In this document: positions 52,935 to 60,429 of the stretch, in pieces
Layout of the letters: each line of letters opens with the position of its first letter
Numbering within the stretch: the stretch's first letter is position 1
NCBI RefSeq assembly: GCF_022601875.1
Contig: NZ_JAKVIP010000009.1
Span: 95,582-159,581, forward strand
Length of the DNA stretch: 64,000 nucleotides
DNA from: Chryseobacterium sp. SSA4.19
GTDB taxonomy: Bacteria > Bacteroidota > Bacteroidia > Flavobacteriales > Weeksellaceae
Direction of reading: 5' to 3'
Program-made: the position numbers and the translations under genes
Notes under the pieces: generated by a model
Seen by the model: the letters and a program-made list of their open reading frames with translations, nothing else
The model's database searches: none
Told to the model about the DNA's origin: nothing

Positions 52935-53267
52935 ATGATGTCAGATATCAACGTAAAAATTACCGATAGAGAAGGAATTACCCATGAGGTTGTAGCCCCT
53001 ACGGATATGTCTATGAACTTAATGGAGATTATCCGTTCTTATGAGTTGGCTGAAGAAGGCACTATCGGAGTATGTGGCGGAATGGCGATGTGCGCTTCCT
53101 GCCAGGTCTATGTGATCAACGATCCCGGGCTTGAACCAATGGGCGATGAAGAAGATGCCATGCTAGGAGAAGCTTTCCATGTGAAAGAAAACAGCCGGTT
53201 GGGCTGCCAGCTGCACATCGTTCCTGAAATGGAAGGGCTGGAAGTTGAAATTGCGCCTTATCCTTAG
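52935..53267 (+). CDS. 2Fe-2S ferredoxin (adrenodoxin type)
   Basis: A 110-residue ferredoxin with the four cluster cysteines in the adrenodoxin pattern: Cys47, Cys53 and Cys56 in GVCGGMAMCASCQVY, and Cys91 in SRLGCQLH. It follows the ferredoxin-NADP reductase gene by nine bases and is co-transcribed with it, so the two make an NADPH-to-ferredoxin chain. Possible clients include isoprenoid, haem or desaturase reactions; none is adjacent. Confidence 0.94.
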   Translation: MMSDINVKITDREGITHEVVAPTDMSMNLMEIIRSYELAEEGTIGVCGGMAMCASCQVYVINDPGLEPMGDEEDAMLGEAFHVKENSRLGCQLHIVPEMEGLEVEIAPYP

Positions 53268-53289
53268 AAAGTTTTTGACTTAAAATATA

Positions 53290-53326
53290 AAACTCCCGAA
53301 GATTTTTCTTCGGGAGTTTTTATTTA
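53290..53326 (+). terminator. Terminator of the FNR-ferredoxin operon
   Basis: AAACTCCCGAAGA pairs with TCTTCGGGAGTTT around TTTT, followed by a T-run. Confidence 0.9.
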
Positions 53327-53392
53327 TTATTGAATCATCTAATTTTAATATTTTAAATCAAATGTAGTGATTTCCTGATAAACCGGAATAAC

Positions 53393-53974
53393 TTAAACTT
53401 CCTCCTTCGAAATCCATTTCCCAACCGTTGGAGCCTCGTAATTCCTCATCATTTCCAACAGTTCATCAATCGTATCACTGATCAGCAGCATATCACGATT
53501 GATTTGTTTTAAAAACCCCTTATCAACCATCGTTTTAACTAAATTGATAAGATCGTCATAAAATCCGTCTATATTCAGAATGGCTATCGGCTTTTTATGA
53601 AGTCCGAGCTGTGCCCAGGTGATCATTTCAAAGAATTCTTCCAATGTTCCATAGCCGCCCGGAAGAACGATTACGCCGTCACAAAGATCATTCATTTTCG
53701 TTTTTCTTTCGTGCATGGTTTCCACCAAAACCAATTCAGTCAATTGTTGGTGGGCAATTTCCTTGGATTGTAAAAAATGGGGAAGGACTCCGGTTACTTT
53801 ACCGCCTGAACTCAAAGCTCCGTCGGCAACGGCACCCATCAGGCCAACATTCGCACCGCCGTAAATGAGTTGTATATTTTGTTTTGCCAGCGTTTGTCCA
53901 AGTAAAGTTGCCTGTTCTCTATAAATGTCATCCGAACCGAAACTTGATCCGCAGAATACGGTAATATTTTTCAT
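53393..53974 (-). CDS. LOG family protein (nucleoside monophosphate phosphoribohydrolase-like)
   Basis: A 193-residue Rossmann-like protein of the LOG family. The signatures are IQLIYGGANVGLMGAVADGA, HERKTKMND and the phosphate-binding VLPGGYGTLEEFFEMITWAQ. Members cleave nucleoside 5'-monophosphates (for example cytokinin riboside or purine nucleotides) to base and ribose-5-phosphate. It ends with a leftward tail into the FNR terminator region and lies 15 bases downstream of the GNAT gene, so the two may share a transcript. Confidence 0.9.
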   Translation of the reverse strand: MKNITVFCGSSFGSDDIYREQATLLGQTLAKQNIQLIYGGANVGLMGAVADGALSSGGKVTGVLPHFLQSKEIAHQQLTELVLVETMHERKTKMNDLCDGVIVLPGGYGTLEEFFEMITWAQLGLHKKPIAILNIDGFYDDLINLVKTMVDKGFLKQINRDMLLISDTIDELLEMMRNYEAPTVGKWISKEEV

Positions 53975-53989
53975 AATTTTTAATTTTTA

Positions 53990-54454
53990 TTATTTTTTCC
54001 ATTTTATTTTTACAGCCGACATAATTTCCAGTTCAAGCCGTATGTCAGATAAAATCTCAAATTCATTTTTTAAATAAAATGCCAGTGGTGACCTGTAAAA
54101 ACTTCCATTTGATTTTCGGTCGAAATTGTGATCAATTACCCAACCGTTTAATTCGATTTCATACTGTTTAAGCCTGTTGAGCATTTTTGTTCCCCAACCT
54201 TTACCATGAAGGTCTTCTGAAAGAATAACTGCAAACCAGGTTTCATTTTCTCTTTTAAAAGTACTCGCCCAGCCTTGGATTTTCTCAGTATCACAGGCTA
54301 AAAGAAAATGATTGGCCTCACTTAGTTTTTCAAGATATTTTTCAAAATCAGGTACATTTTCATAAGCAAGTTTTTCAGGATATTCTTTATTCCACAATTG
54401 TAAAATCTGGGGTTTTTGATCTTTATTAAGCTGATGAGTGGTTGTGATTTTCAT
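53990..54454 (-). CDS. GNAT family N-acetyltransferase
   Basis: A 154-residue acetyltransferase: central strand region HFLLACDTEKIQGWASTFKR, the acetyl-CoA loop FAVILSEDLHGKGWGTKMLN with the Q/RxxGxG-like HGKGWG, and a C-terminal part with IDHNFDRKSNGSFYRSPLAFY. The target is unknown. The frame is open to 54499, but a -7 box at 54481-54488 would start transcription downstream of that, so the Met at 54454 (MKITTTHQL) is chosen. Confidence 0.82.
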   Translation of the reverse strand: MKITTTHQLNKDQKPQILQLWNKEYPEKLAYENVPDFEKYLEKLSEANHFLLACDTEKIQGWASTFKRENETWFAVILSEDLHGKGWGTKMLNRLKQYEIELNGWVIDHNFDRKSNGSFYRSPLAFYLKNEFEILSDIRLELEIMSAVKIKWKK

Positions 54455-54480
54455 AAACTGAGGGTAAATAATGGCCCGAA

Positions 54481-54488
54481 CAAAAATA
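54481..54488 (-). promoter_or_regulatory. TAnnTTTG -7 box of the GNAT gene
   Basis: Read leftward the bases spell TATTTTTG, giving a leader of about 20 bases to the start at 54454. Confidence 0.5.
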
Positions 54489-54537
54489 TCCAAAATCAAA
54501 TGACTTTGGATATTGAATTATAATAATTTTTATCTTC

Positions 54538-55983
54538 CTATTTCTGGGGAATATTCGCTAAAATATCTTTCAGGAAACTCCAGAATTTCTGGGCTGAAGG
54601 AATATTGGCTTTTTCATCCGGAGAGTGGGCTCCACGAATAGTCGGTCCGAAGCTCACCATTTCCATTGCAGGGTAGTTGGATCCGATAATTCCGCATTCT
54701 AAACCTGCATGGCAGGCTACAACGTGTGGTTTTTCATTAAATTTTTCAGTATATATTTTCTCCATCAGCTGCACGATTTCAGAACCCGGCTTAGGTTTCC
54801 ATCCAGGATAAGAACCGCTGAATTCTACATTCATTCCGGCTAACTCTGCTACGGATTTTAACTGTTCCGCCACAGAATCTTTTGAAGAATCTACAGAAGA
54901 TCTGGAAAGATTTAAAATTTTCAGGCTGCCTTCCTTTAATTCGACTCTTGCTACGTTGTTGGAAGACTCTACAAGATCTTTTACATCTGGGCTCATTCTG
55001 TAAACCCCGTTATGAAGAGATTTAAGCGTGAGAATAACTTTCTTTGAATTTTCTTCAGAAATGGCTTTTTCAGAAGAAGTGGAATTTTCAATAGTAATAT
55101 AAAGATGGGGCTCTACTGTTGCAAATTCTTCCAGGATTTCCTTTTTAAGTCCTGAAGTCAGGGTATTAATAAATTCCTCTGCGTTTCTTACGGAAACAAT
55201 CGCTGTTGCTTCTCTTGGGATCGCATTTCTCAGTCCGCCGCCGTTTATAGAAACCAGCTGGATATTTTCTTTTTCCAATCCTTTGTAAAGCAGTCTTCCC
55301 AGGATGATATTTGCATTGCCGAAACCTTTGTGGATATCCATTCCGGAATGGCCTCCCTGCAATCCTTTTACTTCAAGCCTTACAATCTGTCCTTTTGCCT
55401 CTTCAGTCTTATAATTCTGAGAGATGGTAACATCAATTCCGCCTGCGCAGCCGATATCAATCTCATCATCTTCCTCCGTATCAAGATTGAGTAAAATATC
55501 TCCGGTCAGCTGTCCCGGTTGTAAGCCCAAAGCTCCGGTCATTCCTGTTTCTTCATCAATCGTAAAAAGTGCTTCTAAAGCAGGATGGGGAATATCTGAA
55601 CTTTCCAGTATTGACATGATGGTAGCAACACCAAGACCATTGTCTGCACCCAGTGTCGTCCCTTTTGCTTTTACCCAGTCTCCGTCGATTTCCATCCTGA
55701 TTCCTTCGGTTTCAAAATCAAAATTCACATCGCTGTTTTTTTGACAAACCATATCCAGATGGGATTGAAGAACAATTGATTTACGGTTCTCCATGCCTGC
55801 GGTAGCCGGCTTTTTAATAATGACGTTTCCTACTTCATCAACGGTAGTTTGCAATCCTAAATTTTCACCGAATTCTTTGATAAAAGTGATTACTTTTTCT
55901 TCTTTCTTTGAGGGTCTTGGAACCGCATTCAGCCTGGAGAAATTTTTCCAGATGATCTGTGGCTCAATAGTGGATAGTTGCAT
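54538..55983 (-). CDS. pepD: Aminoacyl-histidine dipeptidase (M20, PepD)
   Basis: A 481-residue zinc dipeptidase that cleaves Xaa-His dipeptides. The start LSTIEPQIIWKNFSRLNAVP is typical of PepD. Metal-binding segments are intact: IVLQSHLDMVCQKNSD, TTLGADNGLGVATIMSI and LEALFTIDEETGMTGALG, and VVACHAGLECGIIGSNYPAM with SFGPTIRGAHSPDEKANIPS at the end. It is cytoplasmic, with its own promoter about 17 bases before the start. Confidence 0.94.
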   Translation of the reverse strand: MQLSTIEPQIIWKNFSRLNAVPRPSKKEEKVITFIKEFGENLGLQTTVDEVGNVIIKKPATAGMENRKSIVLQSHLDMVCQKNSDVNFDFETEGIRMEIDGDWVKAKGTTLGADNGLGVATIMSILESSDIPHPALEALFTIDEETGMTGALGLQPGQLTGDILLNLDTEEDDEIDIGCAGGIDVTISQNYKTEEAKGQIVRLEVKGLQGGHSGMDIHKGFGNANIILGRLLYKGLEKENIQLVSINGGGLRNAIPREATAIVSVRNAEEFINTLTSGLKKEILEEFATVEPHLYITIENSTSSEKAISEENSKKVILTLKSLHNGVYRMSPDVKDLVESSNNVARVELKEGSLKILNLSRSSVDSSKDSVAEQLKSVAELAGMNVEFSGSYPGWKPKPGSEIVQLMEKIYTEKFNEKPHVVACHAGLECGIIGSNYPAMEMVSFGPTIRGAHSPDEKANIPSAQKFWSFLKDILANIPQK

Positions 55984-55999
55984 GAAATTTTATTTTTAT

Positions 56000-56007
56000 C
56001 AAAATTA
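56000..56007 (-). promoter_or_regulatory. TAnnTTTG -7 box of pepD
   Basis: Read leftward the bases spell TAATTTTG; the predicted leader to the pepD start at 55983 is about 10 bases. Confidence 0.55.
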
Positions 56008-56017
56008 CGAAATTATA

Positions 56018-56042
56018 AATGCTCCCGTTAACCGGAAGCATT
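56018..56042. terminator. Hairpin between the 56126 gene and pepD
   Basis: AATGCT and AGCATT, with CCG/CGG inside, pair around TTAA with one mismatch. The stronger T-run (CTTTTTATTTTTT) is on the plus-strand side, although both flanking genes run leftward. Confidence 0.45.
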
Positions 56043-56125
56043 CTTTTTATTTTTTAATAGACGTTAGCTGTTTTTCAGTTCCGTTAAGTTGTAAAAGTCT
56101 ACAGTTAAAGATTAGAAATGATTAT

Positions 56126-56617
56126 TTAACAGCCGCACTCACCGTATATAGGCATGGTTATTTTAGTGCCGTCAGGTTTTTCGATAGTTAAAATACCTTC
56201 AAATAACAGCGCTTCTTCACCTTTTATTTTTTTGCCTTTTACAGAGATTTTATAATTCTCATTTTCTATTTCCTTGCTCAGTTCTTCATCAGATTCCATA
56301 TCGCTGGAGGAGATCAGGTTCATCGCTAATCTCTTTCCGTCCAGTTTCATGTAGGCTGTTTTGCCGGCATCATCTGCATAAATGTATTTTTCAGCCTCAA
56401 AATCTGCTCTGTTTTTTGCGAAATAGCATGAGCATTCTTTAATCTCTTTTGGGAAAGGAAAGTTCTCAACGGATATTTTCCCGGCTGTAATTTCTGTTTT
56501 TAAAGAATCATCAACTGTTTTTACAGAATCCACAACAGGGGTGTTTACCGTAGCGGGCTGTTCTTTTTTACAGGAAACCAGCAGCATGGCTGAAGCGAAA
56601 ATGATTATATATTTCAT
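56126..56617 (-). CDS. Lipoprotein of unknown function
   Basis: A 163-residue lipoprotein (signal MKYIIIFASAMLLVSC, Cys16). A Val/Thr/Pro-rich linker follows, then a small domain with a paired-Cys motif near the middle (EIKECSCYFAKNRADFEAEK) and another at the very C-terminus (MPIYGECGC). The two CxC pairs suggest disulphides or metal binding in the periplasm. I recognise no named family. It lies 17 bases downstream of the LURP-one-like gene and probably shares its transcript. Confidence 0.68.
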   Translation of the reverse strand: MKYIIIFASAMLLVSCKKEQPATVNTPVVDSVKTVDDSLKTEITAGKISVENFPFPKEIKECSCYFAKNRADFEAEKYIYADDAGKTAYMKLDGKRLAMNLISSSDMESDEELSKEIENENYKISVKGKKIKGEEALLFEGILTIEKPDGTKITMPIYGECGC

Positions 56618-56634
56618 TGTTTTGGTATAAGGTA

Positions 56635-57240
56635 TTATCCTCTTGCTCTTTCGAGAAGTGTCATCATTAATAATGAAAGGATCACTAAACTTTCTTCTTC
56701 ATCGTCGATGTCAATCAGCCTGTCCAGCTGGAATCTTCTTCCGAAAAATGAAGGCATTTTTTTTAATCTGAAATATTCTTTTCCGTCCATTCCTTTTACG
56801 GTATAGGAAGGATTGAGGAAATAACCGGTGAACATGCCTATGATTGGGATTTCACTCACCATTCCGTCAAAAAATTTGGTCCATGCATTATCTTCAGTAA
56901 TGGTGAATTTAGGTTGGTCGTTAACATCCAGAACATCATAAGTAGATTTCCAGATAGAACGCATCCCTTTTCTTGCCAATCTCCCGAAGTTCTTTGTATT
57001 GATGGCATCTTTAATCGAATAAGAGGCATTAAAATCGATCCACTGGTTCGCCTGGATTCTAAAAAGTTCTTTCGCCTTGCTTTCATCATTAAAAACAATA
57101 ACATCTTCTTTTAGTTTGAACATTTTCTGACGGACATACGCCACATAATTGCCGTTTTTATCCGTAATGTTAAAATCGCTGGCTAATGTTGTAATTTTAA
57201 ATTTAAAATCAAGCGGATAGTTTAAATTGTTAAGTACCAT
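56635..57240 (-). CDS. LURP-one-related (tubby-like) protein
   Basis: A 201-residue soluble protein with the beta-strand pattern of the LURP-one-related/DUF567 fold: FNITDKNGNYVAYVRQKMF with KLKEDVIVFNDESKAKELF at the start, YDVLDVNDQPKFTITEDNA in the middle and YTVKGMDGKEYFRLKKMPSF near the end. Tubby-like folds often bind membrane phosphoinositides in eukaryotes; the bacterial role is unknown. It is first of a two-gene unit with the lipoprotein gene. Confidence 0.65.
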   Translation of the reverse strand: MVLNNLNYPLDFKFKITTLASDFNITDKNGNYVAYVRQKMFKLKEDVIVFNDESKAKELFRIQANQWIDFNASYSIKDAINTKNFGRLARKGMRSIWKSTYDVLDVNDQPKFTITEDNAWTKFFDGMVSEIPIIGMFTGYFLNPSYTVKGMDGKEYFRLKKMPSFFGRRFQLDRLIDIDDEEESLVILSLLMMTLLERARG

Positions 57241-57272
57241 TAAGTTTATTTTTCAAGTTAATATTTAGTATT

Positions 57273-57280
57273 CAAAGATA
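57273..57280 (-). promoter_or_regulatory. TAnnTTTG -7 box of the LURP-one-like gene
   Basis: Read leftward the bases spell TATCTTTG, 32 bases before the start codon at 57240. Confidence 0.5.
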
Positions 57281-57438
57281 ACGGTTTTTTCAGAGTTATC
57301 CATAACCGATGAGCAATTATGAGGGATGTTGTTTGATAATGATTGCTGAAAATAATAAATGTGAATCAGCTTATCTTTTCAATTGCTGATCTGATTAAAT
57401 TAGGTATTGACTATTCATTATTTTACAACTTTAATTAT

Positions 57439-57446
57439 TATTTTTG
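57439..57446 (+). promoter_or_regulatory. TAnnTTTG -7 box directly in front of recR
   Basis: TATTTTTG ends four bases before the recR ATG at 57451. The usual distance to the transcription start (about seven bases) would make the mRNA leaderless. Confidence 0.5.
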
Positions 57447-57450
57447 TGTG

Positions 57451-58065
57451 ATGGATTATCCTAGTAAAGTATTGGCTAAAGCCGTGGACGAAATTTCGGG
57501 ACTGCCCGGAATCGGCAGGAAAACGGCTCTTCGTCTGGCATTACATTTGTTAAAACAGCCCAATTCAAGAGCGACCAGCCTTGGCAATTCCCTCATCAGC
57601 CTTGTAAATGATATTAAGTACTGTAGAGACTGTCATAATTATTCCGATTTTGAGATCTGTGAAATCTGCAGCAACGAAAAAAGATCAGACGAAGTGATCT
57701 GTATTGTGGAAGATGTCCGTGATGTCATCGCCATTGAAAATACGGGAAAGTATAACGGCAAGTACCTGATTTTAGGCGGTAAGATTTCTCCGATGGAAGG
57801 AGTGGGTCCCCATCAGCTGAATATCCCGAGTATTGATAGAAAACTCAAAGAAGGAAAGATCAAGGAACTGATTTTTGCTTTAAGTGCCACCATGGAGGGA
57901 GATACAACTGCCTATTACATTTACAAAAAGTTCAAAAGTTTCAAAGTTAATTTTTCAAGTATTGCAAGAGGAATTTCTGTAGGGGATGAGCTGGAATATG
58001 CCGATGAGATTTCTTTGGGAAGATCTATCATGAACAGGCTGCCATATAATGAAGGGAGCTCCTGA
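57451..58065 (+). CDS. recR: Recombination mediator RecR
   Basis: RecR loads RecA with RecF/RecO at single-strand gaps. The 204-residue product has the N-terminal helix-hairpin-helix ([20 protein letters not shown]), the C4 zinc finger (Cys58, Cys61, Cys70 and Cys73), and the Toprim domain ([32 protein letters not shown]), ending in the Walker-B-like C-terminal segment. The frame is open 36 codons upstream, but that part is AT-rich promoter [18 protein letters not shown] is the family start. Confidence 0.95.
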   Translation: MDYPSKVLAKAVDEISGLPGIGRKTALRLALHLLKQPNSRATSLGNSLISLVNDIKYCRDCHNYSDFEICEICSNEKRSDEVICIVEDVRDVIAIENTGKYNGKYLILGGKISPMEGVGPHQLNIPSIDRKLKEGKIKELIFALSATMEGDTTAYYIYKKFKSFKVNFSSIARGISVGDELEYADEISLGRSIMNRLPYNEGSS

Positions 58066-58087
58066 TAAAAATACCTGTAAATTGCTG

Positions 58088-58900
58088 ATGGTTTCCATAA
58101 TTATTCCGGTATATAATGCAGAAAATACGATTTTACATGCTTTAAATTCCATTAAAGCACAGACTGTCGGTGTGCACATATTTGAAGTGATCATTATTAA
58201 TGATGGGTCTACGGATTCAAGTAAAGAAGTTGTTGACGTTTTCATTGCGGAAAACCCTGAAATGGAAATTTATTATCTTGAACAATCAAACGGAGGAGTA
58301 TCCCAGGCAAGAAATGCAGGTCTGAAAATAGCAAGTGGTGACTACATTGCACTGCTTGATGCCGATGATGAATGGCTGCCTTCAAAGATTGAAAAGCAAC
58401 TTGAATATTTTGAAAATAAAGAATTTCCTATCGATTTTTTGGCAACCAGAAGGAACAATAATAAAATCCTGTGGCCTTACCGGGTTAAGAATCATCTGGC
58501 TGAAATTACCTTTAAAAAACTATTGCTTAGAAATGAAGCACAACCGTCAACCGTTTTATTCAAAAGAAAAATTCTTGACAATACAGGATATTTTAATCAC
58601 GACCAGCGGTATGCTGAGGATCTTAATTACTGGATGAAGATTTCAAAAAATAATAAGATGTATATATTAGATGAAAGCCTGCTGATAGCGGACGGAGGGA
58701 AAAGAACATTTGGGGTCTCCGGACTGTCTGCGAATCTTCACCTCATGGAAAAGGGATTTCACAGAAATACTAAAGAAATGTATGTCTTAAAGCACATCAA
58801 CCGGATACAATATTTATTTCTTACGCTTTTTTACAAAGCAAAATATGTACTTTTGCTGACAAGAACCTGGTACTTTAATTTAAAAAACAGACCCAATTAG
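58088..58900 (+). CDS. Family 2 glycosyltransferase
   Basis: A GT-A fold sugar transferase of about 270 residues. The start MVSIIIPVYNAENTILHALN, the nucleotide-sugar segment VIIINDGSTDSSKEVVDVF, and the metal-binding DADDEW after ASGDYIALL are typical. The Met at 58049 gives 13 more residues and overlaps recR by 17 bases; I chose 58088 because the cores of GT2 proteins begin there, but the longer form is possible. It is followed after 11 bases by a second GT2 gene. The acceptor and sugar are unknown; surface polysaccharide or glycan assembly is likely. Confidence 0.85.
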   Translation: MVSIIIPVYNAENTILHALNSIKAQTVGVHIFEVIIINDGSTDSSKEVVDVFIAENPEMEIYYLEQSNGGVSQARNAGLKIASGDYIALLDADDEWLPSKIEKQLEYFENKEFPIDFLATRRNNNKILWPYRVKNHLAEITFKKLLLRNEAQPSTVLFKRKILDNTGYFNHDQRYAEDLNYWMKISKNNKMYILDESLLIADGGKRTFGVSGLSANLHLMEKGFHRNTKEMYVLKHINRIQYLFLTLFYKAKYVLLLTRTWYFNLKNRPN

Positions 58901-58911
58901 GAAAAACCCGT

Positions 58912-59745
58912 ATGAAGTTGTCTATCATTATTGTTAATTATAATGTCACCAAGTTACTGATATCCTGTCTTTTATCTGTTCGGAAATACATAACGGATGT
59001 TTCTTATGAGGTGATTGTCATTGATAATGCTTCTACCGATTCTTCATGGAAGGAACTGATTCCTGAATTTCCGGATGTTCATTTTATATCATCAGAAACC
59101 AATAATGGTTTTTCAAAAGCTAATAATGAAGCTGCAAAAGCGGCGAGCGGCGATTATCTTTTAATTTTAAATCCTGATACAGAATTTGAAGGGTTTTATA
59201 TGAAAGAAATTTTAGGTTTTGCAGATTCACAGCCCGGTTTTGGCTGCCTGGGAGTAAGGATGCATGACGCAGATGGAGTTTTTTTACCGGAAAGCAAACG
59301 GTCTGTTCCGGATATGTTCAATTCTTTTGAGAAGCTATTTGTCAACTTCAAGAAAAATAATTCAAAATCATATTACAGGGATGATGTTGATGAAACAGCA
59401 GTAGACCAGGTAGAAGTGGTTACAGGAGCCTTCTTACTGATTAAGAAAGCGGTTTATGATAAAGTAGGTGGTTTTGATGAAGCGTATTTCATGTACGGCG
59501 AAGATGTTGATCTCTGTTATACTTTGTTGAAAAACGGGTATACCAATTTCTATTATGGCAGTGCTTCTATTCTTCATCACAAAGGGGAAAGTACGGTAAA
59601 AGATGAGGTGTATCTGCAAAGGTTCTATGGAGCGATGCAGATTTTCATTAATAAATACTACAGGAAATCGCAACCCTTACAATATATGCTTTTAAAAGCC
59701 GGCCTTAATCTCAGACATACCATTGAGAAAATTAAACTGAAATAA
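58912..59745 (+). CDS. Family 2 glycosyltransferase (rhamnosyltransferase-like)
   Basis: A 277-residue GT2 enzyme: LSIIIVNYNVTKLLISCLLS at the start, VIVIDNASTDSSWKELIPEF, then NNGFSKANNEAAKAASGDYL with the metal-binding LILNPDTEFEG, and GAFLLIKKAVYDKVGGFDEA with MYGEDVDLCYTLLKNGY. That arrangement resembles WbbL/rhamnosyltransferases of cell-surface glycan pathways. It is second of a tight two-gene cassette downstream of recR; a terminator follows at 59769-59800. Confidence 0.88.
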   Translation: MKLSIIIVNYNVTKLLISCLLSVRKYITDVSYEVIVIDNASTDSSWKELIPEFPDVHFISSETNNGFSKANNEAAKAASGDYLLILNPDTEFEGFYMKEILGFADSQPGFGCLGVRMHDADGVFLPESKRSVPDMFNSFEKLFVNFKKNNSKSYYRDDVDETAVDQVEVVTGAFLLIKKAVYDKVGGFDEAYFMYGEDVDLCYTLLKNGYTNFYYGSASILHHKGESTVKDEVYLQRFYGAMQIFINKYYRKSQPLQYMLLKAGLNLRHTIEKIKLK

Positions 59746-59768
59746 AAATATAATATTTATTTAAATAC

Positions 59769-59800
59769 GGTGACCGGAAGAAATTCAGGTCACTTTTTTT
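59769..59800 (+). terminator. Terminator after the glycosyltransferase pair
   Basis: GTGACC pairs with GGTCAC around GGAAGAAATTCA, followed by seven T. Confidence 0.85.
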
Positions 59801-59872
59801 ACACTTTATATAATTTTACCTCAGATCATCAGATATTAACCAATCAAAATCAATACACAAGGTAATATAAAA

Positions 59873-59901
59873 TAAAAAGCCGAAAGAAAAATCTTCCGGC
59901 T
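59873..59901 (-). terminator. Terminator of secG
   Basis: Read leftward, AGCCGGAAG and CTTTCGGCT pair (one mismatch) around TTTTT, followed by a T-run. Confidence 0.8.
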
Positions 59902-59950
59902 ATCATTACTCGCTTGAGTTAATTTTTATATAATAAATATTATTTGCTCA

Positions 59951-60298
59951 TTATTTAATAGGCGCAGGCGTCTGTGAAGCAGGTGTTGTTGTAGAAGTCG
60001 GAGCGGCAGATTGCTTAGCCGGAGCTTCTTTCTGGGCAGGTACCGGAACCGGAGCTGCTGAAGGCTTACCTGTAATTACTACGCTTAGAAGAATAAGAAC
60101 AATGATGGTTGCTCCTAAAGTCCATGTTGCTTTTTCCATAAAGTCGTTGGTTCTCTGTACTCCGAACTGTGCTGAAGAAGCACCTCCGAACGTACTGGAA
60201 AGACCGCCGCCTTTAGGATTTTGAGCCATAACAACGATAACCAGTAATACACTGGCGATCATAACAAGAACCATCAATAGTATAAATATAGAATCCAT
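59951..60298 (-). CDS. secG: Preprotein translocase subunit SecG
   Basis: SecG assists the SecYEG channel in the inner membrane. The 115-residue product has two membrane helices (about residues 3-22 and 58-77) and the hallmark cytosolic loop AQNPKGGGLSSTFGG followed by TNDFMEKATW. The C-terminal 35 residues are an Ala/Pro/Thr-rich, low-complexity tail. The frame is open to 60352, but the -7 box at 60323-60330 lies inside that part, so the Met at 60298 (MDSIFILLMV) is chosen. Confidence 0.93.
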   Translation of the reverse strand: MDSIFILLMVLVMIASVLLVIVVMAQNPKGGGLSSTFGGASSAQFGVQRTNDFMEKATWTLGATIIVLILLSVVITGKPSAAPVPVPAQKEAPAKQSAAPTSTTTPASQTPAPIK

Positions 60299-60322
60299 TA
60301 ATTTGATATCTTTTTGAATGGG

Positions 60323-60330
60323 CAAATTTA
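60323..60330 (-). promoter_or_regulatory. TAnnTTTG -7 box of secG
   Basis: Read leftward the bases spell TAAATTTG followed by C, about 25 bases before the chosen start at 60298. Confidence 0.55.
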
Positions 60331-60382
60331 ATCTTTTTTTATCGAACAGCAAAAAAAGATATCGCCAAATGTTATTAAAAAT

Positions 60383-60410
60383 AAAAGCGGCAGCTCATGC
60401 TGCCGCTTTT
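60383..60410 (-). terminator. Terminator of the M16 peptidase operon
   Basis: AAAAGCGGCAGC and GCTGCCGCTTTT form a 12-base perfect stem around TCAT, directly past the last M16 gene. Confidence 0.88.
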
Positions 60411-60429
60411 CTATAGGAATAAAATATAT

